Assembly (NCBI GenBank): GCA_905181835.1
Contig: CAJIZF010000002.1
Coordinates: forward strand, 124,001-188,000
Source of the DNA: an uncultured Flavobacteriaceae bacterium
GTDB lineage: Bacteria > Bacteroidota > Bacteroidia > Flavobacteriales > Flavobacteriaceae
Length of the DNA stretch: 64,000 nucleotides
Direction: 5' to 3'
Below the pieces are notes generated by a model, which was not told the origin of the DNA, did not search any database, and saw only the letters and a program-made list of their open reading frames with translations. The position numbers and the translations under genes are program-made. Positions 27,392-35,440 of this stretch are shown here, piece after piece (within the stretch, counting starts at the first letter, position 1; every line of letters starts with the position of its first letter).

Positions 27392-28309
27392 TTATTGTTT
27401 AAACTTTAAGGATTTAGATAAAGGTGCCCCAATTAAAAGCGTCATAAACAGTTTCCAATATTTTGGTTTGACCATAGCGGTAAAAAGATATCTAATTATA
27501 AAATACAAATTCAATATTTTTTGTTGCCCCCAACCATAATGTTTTTTTGTGTGGTACAACAAAGAAATTTTTTGTTCAATTTTAATATCTATATTTTTTT
27601 TAATACTAGCACTCTTGTAATGAATATATTCTAATGAGGGAACCAAATACGTGTATTTATTTTTTAATTTTAACAGACGTAACGAAATATCAGATTCTTC
27701 ATAGTATAAAAATAAATTTGTATCAAAACCACCAATTTCATTAAAATCTGCACTCCCAATAAACATGAATGATCCTTGAACGTAATCAACTTTTATTGGT
27801 TTTTCATATCTTATTTTTCGATTGAGATATGTTTTAGGAAAAAATGTTTCTAGAAACGGACGTCTTAATATCTCTCGTTGTAAAGATGAAAAATGATCAA
27901 TAGTTACTCTAAAATTCTTATGTTCATCCAACATTTGTGGGGAGCACAAACCTGCTTGAGATTCAGTTTCTAAAAATTCCATCAAATGCATGAGACAATA
28001 TTCACTCACTTGTAAAGTATCATTATTAATAAAAGCATAATATTTAGAAGGCGACGCATTGGAAACTCCTAACATATTCCCTCCACCAAAACCAGTATTA
28101 ATGTTACTCCTAATTAATTGTAAATTGCTTTTATGTAAACTGTCTAGTTTTGATTTTAAGGCGGTGTAATCGTCTTTTTTTGATGCGTTATCAACGACGA
28201 TAATTTCAAAATTTAGATTGTTTTTATGGGTTTCGTATAATGATTTAACAGCTTCATAAGTATAATTTGAAGTGTTGTAGTTTATGATAATGCAACTGAC
28301 GTCTAACAT
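27392..28309 (-). CDS. Family 2 glycosyltransferase
   Basis: GT-A-fold transferase of 305 residues. It starts MLDVSCIIINYNTSNYTYEA, with VVDNAS and the metal-binding NND within YAFINNDTLQ, then GSFMFIGSADFNEIGGFD and YYEESDISLRL, as in rhamnosyl- and related GT2 enzymes of cell-surface glycans. An in-frame start at 28402 would add 31 residues inside the preceding gene; I chose the ATG at 28309, two bases from the upstream stop, because it starts directly with the fold. Cotranscribed with the GT4 gene. Confidence 0.88.
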   Translation of the reverse strand: MLDVSCIIINYNTSNYTYEAVKSLYETHKNNLNFEIIVVDNASKKDDYTALKSKLDSLHKSNLQLIRSNINTGFGGGNMLGVSNASPSKYYAFINNDTLQVSEYCLMHLMEFLETESQAGLCSPQMLDEHKNFRVTIDHFSSLQREILRRPFLETFFPKTYLNRKIRYEKPIKVDYVQGSFMFIGSADFNEIGGFDTNLFLYYEESDISLRLLKLKNKYTYLVPSLEYIHYKSASIKKNIDIKIEQKISLLYHTKKHYGWGQQKILNLYFIIRYLFTAMVKPKYWKLFMTLLIGAPLSKSLKFKQ

Positions 28310-28310
28310 A

Positions 28311-29375
28311 TTAATATAAAATTGGTTGCCATCGTTGTGCAATTGATTCTTCATAATATTTTTTAGCTTCAAGTTTTGCATTATTAGACATAGATACATC
28401 AAAATTTGTTTTGTTAATTAATTTTGAAATAGCTAATGTAATTTCACCTTCTTCAGTTAAAAGCCCTACATCTTCTGTAATTATTTCTTTGGGACCTGAG
28501 TGATTAGTGGCAATCGGAATAACTCCTTGCGACATAGCCTCAATGATAGCCATACCAAATAATTCCTCCCATTTTTGGGTTCTTATTGAATTTAATACTA
28601 AGTATTGTTGTGTATTTAACAGTTGAGCAAGTTTTTGTTTATTGGAGATATGTGGAATCCATCTTATAGAATTATTTGTATCGGCAATTGATGTTATGAG
28701 ATGTTTTTCTTTTCCGTCACCAACAATAGTTAGAATTGCATTCTCTTGTTTTTCAAAATAATTTACGAGTTCCTTTAGACCCTTTTGAGGCACTAATCTT
28801 CCAAAATAAATAAAACTAAGTGATTTTTTATTTGTTTTAAATTCATTTTTAAATACTCCATCTAGTGAATGATAAACTACACTAATTTTTTTATTAGAAA
28901 TATTGTAATTTTTTAATAATTGATTTTTACTTTGCTGAGTTACTGCAAATAAATGATTACACTTTTTTTCAAGAAATTCACACCACGTTTGATAGACTTT
29001 AGCTGAGTTGTTTTTTTGTTTAGGATGAAAACTTTTATCCCAATAGGTCCATGAGGTATGGTAAAAAACTTTATGATTTTGTAAAATTCTTAAGAGTAAT
29101 TTTAGCTTAGAATCAAAAGGAGCAATCCCTAAGACTATCTTTTTGTTTTTAGTCAATACTAGATTTATAATAAAGCAAAAATTAATTAGTTGTTTCTTAA
29201 ATAACTTAGCATTTAAAGTTAAAATTGCTTTTATGGCTTTACTGATTATAGAAAACTCTCTATACTCTAAAATCATTCCTTTTTTATCAAGAAGGTGATT
29301 TAATGCTAAATAGTGACTATTTGCACCGTTTTTATGAAATATATAAACTTTGTTTTGTGTATCTAACATAAACAA
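28311..29375 (-). CDS. Family 4 glycosyltransferase
   Basis: GT-B-fold transferase of about 354 residues. The C-terminal nucleotide-sugar domain has FIYFGRLVPQKGLKELVNYF and the E-x7-E region EELFGMAIIEAMSQGVIPIA. The N-terminal acceptor domain starts after residue 8. The start could also be the ATG at 29369 (two residues shorter, MLDTQNK). It is directly followed by the GT2 gene and faces an InaA-type kinase, so it probably builds an LPS core or surface glycan. Sugar specificity is unknown. Confidence 0.88.
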   Translation of the reverse strand: MFMLDTQNKVYIFHKNGANSHYLALNHLLDKKGMILEYREFSIISKAIKAILTLNAKLFKKQLINFCFIINLVLTKNKKIVLGIAPFDSKLKLLLRILQNHKVFYHTSWTYWDKSFHPKQKNNSAKVYQTWCEFLEKKCNHLFAVTQQSKNQLLKNYNISNKKISVVYHSLDGVFKNEFKTNKKSLSFIYFGRLVPQKGLKELVNYFEKQENAILTIVGDGKEKHLITSIADTNNSIRWIPHISNKQKLAQLLNTQQYLVLNSIRTQKWEELFGMAIIEAMSQGVIPIATNHSGPKEIITEDVGLLTEEGEITLAISKLINKTNFDVSMSNNAKLEAKKYYEESIAQRWQPILY

Positions 29376-29499
29376 GTGTAATTAAAAGTAATTGAATATA
29401 TACATTTATAATTATAACTTTATCTTTACAAATTTACGATTTCAATATCTAAATATATTATTAAATATCATTAAACCTTTTTAAAACAGGTATCTTTTT

Positions 29500-30276
29500 A
29501 TGTCAAAGAGAAATAAAGAACATAAAGTATTCAGCAAGGATCAAACAGCTGCCTCTATTAAAACAATCTCAGGTGTGATTAAAGATTTTGATACTTTTGA
29601 TGGGGAAAAGGGAAGTCGAAATACCATTAAAAAGATTATAATTGAAAATTTTAGCTTCAATGTTAAATCCTTTAAAGTCCCACATTTAATAAATAGAATT
29701 GCTTATTCTTTTTTTAGAAAATCAAAAGCAAATCGATCTTTTGAGTATGCAGAGATTCTTATAAATAATGGGATTAATACTCCAAAACCTATAGCTTACT
29801 TTGAGTTTTTTAATTTTAATTTTTTAAACAAAAGTTTCTATATAAGTAACCAATTAGATTATGATATTACCTATAGAGAATTGGTAAACAATAAAGATTA
29901 TCCAAATTTTGATACTATCCTTAGAGAATTTACTCATTTTACCTTTGATTTACACGAAAAAGGAATTAACTTTTTAGATCACTCTCCTGGAAATACGCTC
30001 ATAAAAAGAAATGAATCTACAAAAAAGTATGATTTTTATTTAGTTGATTTAAATAGAATGAAATTTCACCAAATGTCGTTTAAAGATCGTATGAAAAATT
30101 TCTCAAAATTAACTCCAAGAAAAGAGATGGTTGAAGTTATGGCAAATGAATATGCCAAGTTATTTGGTGAAAGTGAAAAAAAAATATTTAATCAAATGTG
30201 GTTGTTTACGGAAGAATTTCAAAAAAAATACCACAAAAAAATAGCTACAAAGAAAAAAATATTCTTTTGGAAATAA
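29500..30276 (+). CDS. Kdo/InaA-type lipopolysaccharide kinase
   Basis: A 258-residue protein-kinase-like fold enzyme of the Kdo-kinase/InaA group, which phosphorylates LPS core sugars on the cytoplasmic side. FLDHSPGNTLI (158-168) is the catalytic loop, with Asp160 as base and Asn165 as metal ligand; YLVDLNRM follows as the second metal-binding aspartate segment. The usual HGD triplet is replaced by LDH, a common variant in this group. It is transcribed away from the GT4 gene and towards the GT9-GT2 fusion, inside an LPS-type cluster. Confidence 0.8.
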   Translation: MSKRNKEHKVFSKDQTAASIKTISGVIKDFDTFDGEKGSRNTIKKIIIENFSFNVKSFKVPHLINRIAYSFFRKSKANRSFEYAEILINNGINTPKPIAYFEFFNFNFLNKSFYISNQLDYDITYRELVNNKDYPNFDTILREFTHFTFDLHEKGINFLDHSPGNTLIKRNESTKKYDFYLVDLNRMKFHQMSFKDRMKNFSKLTPRKEMVEVMANEYAKLFGESEKKIFNQMWLFTEEFQKKYHKKIATKKKIFFWK

Positions 30277-30300
30277 AATTTAGAGATATTTAGCATTACT

Positions 30301-30337
30301 ACTCTGAAGATCTATAAGAATCGCCTTCAGGAGTTTT
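30301..30337 (+). terminator. Terminator of the LPS kinase gene
   Basis: ACTCTGAAG (30301-30309) pairs with CTTCAGGAGT (30325-30334), with one bulge, and TTTT follows. It overlaps the last codons of the convergent glycosyltransferase gene. Confidence 0.5.
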
Positions 30338-32204
30338 GATGCCAAAGTCTGTATAGTTTTTGATATTTTAATAATGTTATTCTAAATTTTTGTTTGCAAA
30401 TTCGATAACCAATTTTTCCATTCAAAATACCGAATCTCAAAATATAAGAATAAAAAAATGCCCAGGTTGGTCTAAGCAATATTTTAAAATAAGTAGATTT
30501 TATTCCTAATTGATAATACGCATTCGACGCGATTGTTGAAAAATTTTCTACTTTATCGAGTAGTTCTTGATAGTCTTTATGAATCCAGTGGTGTATATCA
30601 CCCTCCAGTTTCCCAATTTTTTTTCCTTTTTTAAGCGCGTAGCTATCATGTGGATTGATGCCTTTCCATTCTCCACTACCTTTTTTAAATAGACGTATTT
30701 TTTTATCAGGATACCATCCTGAGTGTTTTATCCATGTTCCACAATAATTATTTAGTCTATTTGAGTAATAACCGTCATGATCCCAGTGTATTTTTATATC
30801 TAGAATAGATTTTTTTAACTTTTCTGACAAAGCCTCGTCTCCATCTAGCGATAAAATATAATTAAATTTAGCCTGTCGTATAGCATAATTTTTCTGCTCT
30901 ATGTATCCTTGAAACTTATGTTTGATGAAATTGACATTATACTTAGAACAAATCTGTTCTGTTTTATCCGTAGAAAAAGAATCAACCACTATAATTTCAT
31001 CGGCAACGCCAACAAGTGACGCTAAACATTTTTCTATATGTTCTTCTTCATTATAAGTTATTATGACAGCAGAGAGAGGGAATTCCTTGTGCAGGGCATA
31101 TACTTGCTCGAAATCAGTAGGTATAGGAAGTGGTTTTTCTTCGTTTAAGTTATAGTCTATAAATTGTAATAACTTAGATTCAAAATAAGAAGGTTTTAAA
31201 TGCTGGTAAAACTCGATGGATTGATTTTTTAATTGTTTCTTTTTTCTTCCCTCTATTAATTGAGGTTGATAATCTAACAAATGAACGGAACTGTGAAGTT
31301 TTCCATCTTCAAAAGTTGACCAAAAACGTTTTTCAATCCAAGGTGAAAAAATAGTAAATGATGGTTTTTTTAAAGCTTTAGACATATTAATCGCTCCACC
31401 ATCATTTCCTACAATAAAATCACAAGCATCCATTATAGTTATAAACTCCCTCAAGTCTTTTCCTAATAAATCAAAGTATATATTTTTTTTAGTTTCTTCA
31501 GAACAATAATTATAAACCTTTTTTGCTAGTTCTCGCTGTTTAGGAATATAATTGAAAAGGATATTTGCATCTACTTTCGCGGCAATTAAATCAATAACCC
31601 TAGCCATGTAATTTAATGGATACGTTTTATTTAATCTACTACCAACAATGGATATCATCACTGTTTTTTTTGTGGTATCTAATTTAAAATCATTAAATAA
31701 TTTAGCAACAATTTTTCGTTCTTCCTCTGTAACTAGCAGACTTGGTTCGACTTCTATTCTTGTATTAAGATTTAGTGGTGATAATAGCGAAAGCCTTCGT
31801 TCTATTACTAGACCTATATTTGATTTAGGTTCGTCACATAATGGAACATTGTGCGTATACAAGAACGTTCTACCAAATTTTTTGTACGAAATTTTAGTTG
31901 TGGCATTAGAAAAAAGTACGGTTAACCAACTTTCTAATTTTGAATAAGCATCAATAACCAAGTCATATTTTTCTTTTCTAATATCAAATATTAATTTGAA
32001 AAATTTTAATTTACTTTTTCGATGTTTTTTTTCAAATAAAATAAAATTGTCAATACTCGTATTTCCTTTTAAAACGGGTAGCGTACTTTTATAGACCATA
32101 TAATCTATTTGTGCACTCGGATAAGCTTTTCTTAAATTATTACAAAGTAATGAGCTAACTAATACGTCACCAATCATTTTTTGTTGTATTACAAGTATTT
32201 TCAT
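30327..32204 (-). CDS. GT9 heptosyltransferase-like / GT2 glycosyltransferase fusion
   Basis: One 625-residue chain with two glycosyltransferases. Residues 1 to about 345 are GT9 (opening VIQQKMIGDVLVSSLLCNNL, then IVGNDGGAINMSKAL and FTIFSP), as in ADP-heptose:LPS heptosyltransferases. Residues from about 375 are GT2 of the WaaE/KdtX type (LSAVIITYNEEEHIEKCL, VVDSFSTDKT, LSLDGDEAL, then GWYPDKKIRLF). A linker of about 30 residues joins them and the frame is continuous. The two activities probably act on successive sugars of the LPS core; acceptors are not known. Confidence 0.87.
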   Translation of the reverse strand: MKILVIQQKMIGDVLVSSLLCNNLRKAYPSAQIDYMVYKSTLPVLKGNTSIDNFILFEKKHRKSKLKFFKLIFDIRKEKYDLVIDAYSKLESWLTVLFSNATTKISYKKFGRTFLYTHNVPLCDEPKSNIGLVIERRLSLLSPLNLNTRIEVEPSLLVTEEERKIVAKLFNDFKLDTTKKTVMISIVGSRLNKTYPLNYMARVIDLIAAKVDANILFNYIPKQRELAKKVYNYCSEETKKNIYFDLLGKDLREFITIMDACDFIVGNDGGAINMSKALKKPSFTIFSPWIEKRFWSTFEDGKLHSSVHLLDYQPQLIEGRKKKQLKNQSIEFYQHLKPSYFESKLLQFIDYNLNEEKPLPIPTDFEQVYALHKEFPLSAVIITYNEEEHIEKCLASLVGVADEIIVVDSFSTDKTEQICSKYNVNFIKHKFQGYIEQKNYAIRQAKFNYILSLDGDEALSEKLKKSILDIKIHWDHDGYYSNRLNNYCGTWIKHSGWYPDKKIRLFKKGSGEWKGINPHDSYALKKGKKIGKLEGDIHHWIHKDYQELLDKVENFSTIASNAYYQLGIKSTYFKILLRPTWAFFYSYILRFGILNGKIGYRICKQKFRITLLKYQKLYRLWHQNS

Positions 32205-32264
32205 TAATTATTTTATGGCTATTAATTAGACAAGAAAGATAAGCTTTTTTTGAGTTCGTTATTA

Positions 32265-33080
32265 CTAAATAGCCACATCGTATTCTCTGAGAGCATCGTT
32301 TAAAGAAGTTTTTTTATTAGTGCTTTCTTTTCTTTCACCAATAATCAATGCGCACGGCACTTGATATTTACCTGCTGCAAATGATTTAGTATAGCTACCA
32401 GGTATAACTACTGATCTTGCAGGAACAATTCCTTTGGTCTCTATTGGAACGCTTTGAGTAACATCAATGATTTTTGTTGATGCTGTTAAAACTACATTAG
32501 CTCCAAGAACAGCTTCTTTTTCAACTTTAACACCTTCAACTACGATGCAACGAGATCCAATAAAAGCATTATCTTCAATAATTACAGGAGCAGCTTGTAA
32601 GGGTTCTAAAACACCACCAATACCAACGCCTCCACTTAGATGCACATTTTTGCCGATTTGTGCACAACTTCCGACTGTGGCCCATGTGTCTACCATGGTG
32701 CCTTCATCGACATAAGCTCCTATGTTAACATAACTGGGCATTAAAATAACACCTTTCGAAATATAAGCGCCATGTCTTGCAACCGCGTGTGGTACTACTC
32801 GTATTCCTTTTTTTTGATATCCTCTTTTTAGGGGAATTTTATCATGGTATTCGAAAATACCGGTTTCCAATACTTCCATTTTTTGAACAGGAAAATAAAG
32901 AACTACTGCTTTTTTTACCCATTCGTTAACTTGCCAACCATTTTTGGTAGGTTCTGCGCAACGTAGTTTACCATCATCCAGTAAACTTATTACCTCTCTT
33001 ATAGTATTGATATAAGTTGGATCAGCTAATAGAGATCGGTCGTTCCATGCTTTTTCAATAATTTCTTGTAAATCAGTCAT
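32265..33080 (-). CDS. dapD: 2,3,4,5-tetrahydropyridine-2,6-dicarboxylate N-succinyltransferase
   Basis: Succinyl-CoA-dependent step of the lysine/meso-diaminopimelate pathway. The 271-residue length matches DapD. After a helical N-terminus, hexapeptide repeats of a left-handed beta-helix start near residue 105 (ARHGAYISKGVILMPSYVNI) and include GVLEPLQAAPVIIED. Divergent from ruvX, with -7 boxes on both strands in the 65-bp gap. Confidence 0.96.
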   Translation of the reverse strand: MTDLQEIIEKAWNDRSLLADPTYINTIREVISLLDDGKLRCAEPTKNGWQVNEWVKKAVVLYFPVQKMEVLETGIFEYHDKIPLKRGYQKKGIRVVPHAVARHGAYISKGVILMPSYVNIGAYVDEGTMVDTWATVGSCAQIGKNVHLSGGVGIGGVLEPLQAAPVIIEDNAFIGSRCIVVEGVKVEKEAVLGANVVLTASTKIIDVTQSVPIETKGIVPARSVVIPGSYTKSFAAGKYQVPCALIIGERKESTNKKTSLNDALREYDVAI

Positions 33081-33098
33081 ATTTATCTAATAATTTCA

Positions 33099-33137
33099 CA
33101 AAGATAGAAGTCACTTTTAATTAATCCCTTATTTTTG
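33099..33137. promoter_or_regulatory. Divergent -7 boxes of dapD and ruvX
   Basis: On the minus strand TATCTTTG (33106-33099) lies 19 bp before the dapD ATG; on the plus strand TATTTTTG (33130-33137) lies 9 bp before the ruvX ATG. Both match TAnnTTTG, but -33 elements are not clear. The ruvX box implies an almost leaderless message. Confidence 0.4.
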
Positions 33138-33145
33138 CACAAAAT

Positions 33146-33559
33146 ATGGCACGATTATTAGCAATAGATTTTGGAACTAAAAGAACGGGTATCGCAATTA
33201 CCGACGAAATGCAGATAATTGCGTCTGGTTTAACGACAGTTTCAACCAAAGATTTAATCTCATTTTTAAAAGATTATTTTGCAAAAGAGGACGTTGAGCT
33301 TATTGTAATTGGAGAACCCAAACAAAAAGATGGTACGCATTCTGATGTTGAAGTATGTATTAAAAATTTTATAATAAAATTAGTAAAAGCTTTTCCAACG
33401 TTAAGAATAGAACGGATGGATGAACGATTTACAAGTAAAATAGCTTTAAAAACAATGATTGAAAGTGGCTTAAGTAAAAAAAAGCGACAAAATAAGTCTC
33501 TAGTTGATGAAATTAGTGCTACTATTATTTTACAAGATTACTTAAAAATAAAACAATGA
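33146..33559 (+). CDS. ruvX: Holliday junction resolvase-like RNase H-fold protein (YqgF)
   Basis: A 137-residue RNase H-like nuclease of the YqgF/RuvX family, linked to pre-16S rRNA maturation and proposed as a Holliday junction resolvase. LLAIDFGTKRTGIAITD (4-20) holds the first catalytic Asp, IVIGEPKQKDGT the second segment, MDERFTS the glutamate and LVDEISATIIL the last acidic residue. Its stop overlaps the def start by 4 bp (ATGA), so the two are translationally coupled. Confidence 0.93.
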   Translation: MARLLAIDFGTKRTGIAITDEMQIIASGLTTVSTKDLISFLKDYFAKEDVELIVIGEPKQKDGTHSDVEVCIKNFIIKLVKAFPTLRIERMDERFTSKIALKTMIESGLSKKKRQNKSLVDEISATIILQDYLKIKQ

Positions 33560-34146
33560 TATTACCAATTATAGCTTACGGGGATCCTGTTTTAAGGAAG
33601 TTAGGAAAAAGTATTGATAAAGAATATCCAGCATTAGAATCCTTATTGGAGAATATGTTTGAAACGATGTATGGAGCAAAAGGAATTGGCTTGGCAGCTC
33701 CACAAATAGGTTTACCTATTCGAATATTTATTGTTGATGCAACTCCTTTTAAAGACGATGAAGAATTAGAATTAGAAGAAAGAAATTTTTTGAGCACTTT
33801 TAAGCAAGTCTTTATAAATGCACAAATAATTGATGAGACAGGTGATGAATGGGTCTTTAACGAAGGCTGTCTTAGCATACCTGATGTTCGAGAAGATGTT
33901 TTTAGAAATGAAACTGTTAAAATTGAATTTTTAGATGAAAAATTTGAAAAGCATACTAAGGAATTTAGTGGAATTGCTGCTCGAATTATTCAGCACGAAT
34001 ATGATCATATTCAAGGAATATTATTTACAGATAAACTTTCTTCTTTAAAGAAACGATTGATTAAGGGGAAGCTTGCTAACATATCTAAAGGAAAGATAAG
34101 AATTGATTATCGAATGCGTTTTCCACATATGAAAAAAAAACGTTAA
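33556..34146 (+). CDS. def: Peptide deformylase
   Basis: Metalloenzyme removing the formyl group from nascent proteins. Motif 1 GIGLAAPQIG, motif 2 EGCLSIP with metal ligand Cys105, and motif 3 HEYDH with metal ligands His147 and His151 and catalytic Glu148 are all present. Length (196) fits a bacterial type I enzyme, with a short insertion after about residue 60 (DDEELELEERN) as seen in Bacteroidota. Coupled to ruvX. Confidence 0.97.
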   Translation: MILPIIAYGDPVLRKLGKSIDKEYPALESLLENMFETMYGAKGIGLAAPQIGLPIRIFIVDATPFKDDEELELEERNFLSTFKQVFINAQIIDETGDEWVFNEGCLSIPDVREDVFRNETVKIEFLDEKFEKHTKEFSGIAARIIQHEYDHIQGILFTDKLSSLKKRLIKGKLANISKGKIRIDYRMRFPHMKKKR

Positions 34147-34216
34147 AAGATTCACCAGTTATCTATACATAACATATTTATTCAATCATAAATAAAAATA
34201 ATCCTAAATTTACATA

Positions 34217-34627
34217 ATGAGCTTAGAAAAAATATTAACGATTTCTGGTAAACCAGGGCTTTACCAACTTCAAAATCAAACAAGAAATGGGTTTTTAGCA
34301 ACCTCTTTAATCGATGGAAAAAAAATAAGTGTAAGTGCTAGACAAAATGTTAGTATTTTGGCGGAAATAGCCATTTATACTTTAACTAAAGAGTTACCTT
34401 TAAGCGAAGTTTTAACTAAAATATTTGACAAGGAAAAAGGGGGTGAGGCTATTAGTCATAAGTCTACAAAGGATGAACTAGAAGAATATTTTTTCGAAAT
34501 CTTACCTGACTATGATGAGGATAGAGTTTATCCAAGTGATATAAAAAAAATTGTTCAATGGTATAATCTACTAACCAAAAATGGAATATCACAATTTAAA
34601 AATGAATCTTCTGAAGAGGAAGAATAA
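34217..34627 (+). CDS. DUF5606 protein
   Basis: A 136-residue Bacteroidota-restricted protein I recognise as DUF5606, of unknown function. It opens with LEKILTISGKPGLYQLQNQT, a small beta-rich N-terminal domain (about 1-50), followed by a helical C-terminal half (DELEEYFFEILPDYDEDRVY) and an acidic tail. It is cytoplasmic. The order def, DUF5606, mazG on one strand with 3 bp to mazG suggests cotranscription. Confidence 0.8.
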   Translation: MSLEKILTISGKPGLYQLQNQTRNGFLATSLIDGKKISVSARQNVSILAEIAIYTLTKELPLSEVLTKIFDKEKGGEAISHKSTKDELEEYFFEILPDYDEDRVYPSDIKKIVQWYNLLTKNGISQFKNESSEEEE

Positions 34628-34630
34628 CAA

Positions 34631-35407
34631 ATGAATTCGAGAGCTAATCAACTTAAGGCATTAAATAGACTTCTTACCATTATGGACGAGCTAAGAACAA
34701 AATGTCCTTGGGATAAAAAGCAAACATTTGAATCACTTCGTCATTTAACTATTGAAGAAACCTATGAGCTCGGTGATGCTATTCTTGATAACAATTTACT
34801 GGAAATAAAAAATGAATTAGGAGACTTATTATTACATATTGTTTTTTATTCTAAAATTGGAAGTGAAACAGAAGATTTTGATTTTGAGGATGTTGCTAAT
34901 TCTATTTGTGATAAGTTAATTTCAAGACATCCTCATATTTATGGTGATGTAAAAGTTAACAATGAAGAGGAAGTCAAACAAAATTGGGAGTCACTAAAGC
35001 TTAAGGAAGGAAAAGAAAGTGTTCTTGAAGGGGTTCCAAATTCATTACCAGCACTTGTTAAAGCTAATAGAATTCAAGATAAAGTAGCTGGTGTAGGGTT
35101 CGATTGGGAGGAACCGCATCAGGTTTATGATAAACTTAAAGAAGAACTCCAAGAGTTAGATCATGAAATTTCAGAAAATAATACGGATAATATGGAAGCT
35201 GAATTTGGAGATGTTTTATTTTCTATGATTAATTATGCTCGTTTTTTAAATGTAAATCCTGAGAATGCACTAGAGCGAACAAACAAAAAATTCATTAAGA
35301 GATTTCAATATTTAGAAAAAAAAGCCAAAAAGCTTAAAAAGCCAATTAAAGAAATGACCTTATCTGAAATGAATATCTATTGGGAAGAAGCTAAAAAAAA
35401 GCAATAA
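34631..35407 (+). CDS. mazG: Nucleoside triphosphate pyrophosphohydrolase MazG
   Basis: Hydrolyses NTPs to NMP and pyrophosphate as house-cleaning. Two tandem MazG domains are seen in 258 residues: the first with LTIEETYELGDAI and NELGDLLLHIVFYSKI, the second with EELQELDHEI and EAEFGDVLFSMINYARF; both keep the E-x2-E and E-x2-D metal ligands. CPWDKKQTFESL near residue 19 is the family start. It ends in a strong terminator. Confidence 0.95.
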   Translation: MNSRANQLKALNRLLTIMDELRTKCPWDKKQTFESLRHLTIEETYELGDAILDNNLLEIKNELGDLLLHIVFYSKIGSETEDFDFEDVANSICDKLISRHPHIYGDVKVNNEEEVKQNWESLKLKEGKESVLEGVPNSLPALVKANRIQDKVAGVGFDWEEPHQVYDKLKEELQELDHEISENNTDNMEAEFGDVLFSMINYARFLNVNPENALERTNKKFIKRFQYLEKKAKKLKKPIKEMTLSEMNIYWEEAKKKQ

Positions 35408-35434
35408 AAAAAAGGTGTTAATTAACACCTTTTT
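35406..35434. terminator. Bidirectional terminator between mazG and the DUF349 gene
   Basis: GGTGTTAA (35414-35421) is followed directly by TTAACACC (35422-35429), flanked by eight A and five T. The perfect palindrome serves both convergent genes. Confidence 0.88.
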
Positions 35435-35440
35435 AATTTT

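Noticed and set aside
28312-28402. Upstream extension of the GT2 gene (31 residues)
   Set aside because: It overlaps the GT4 coding end; the ATG at 28309 gives a standard GT2 N-terminus.
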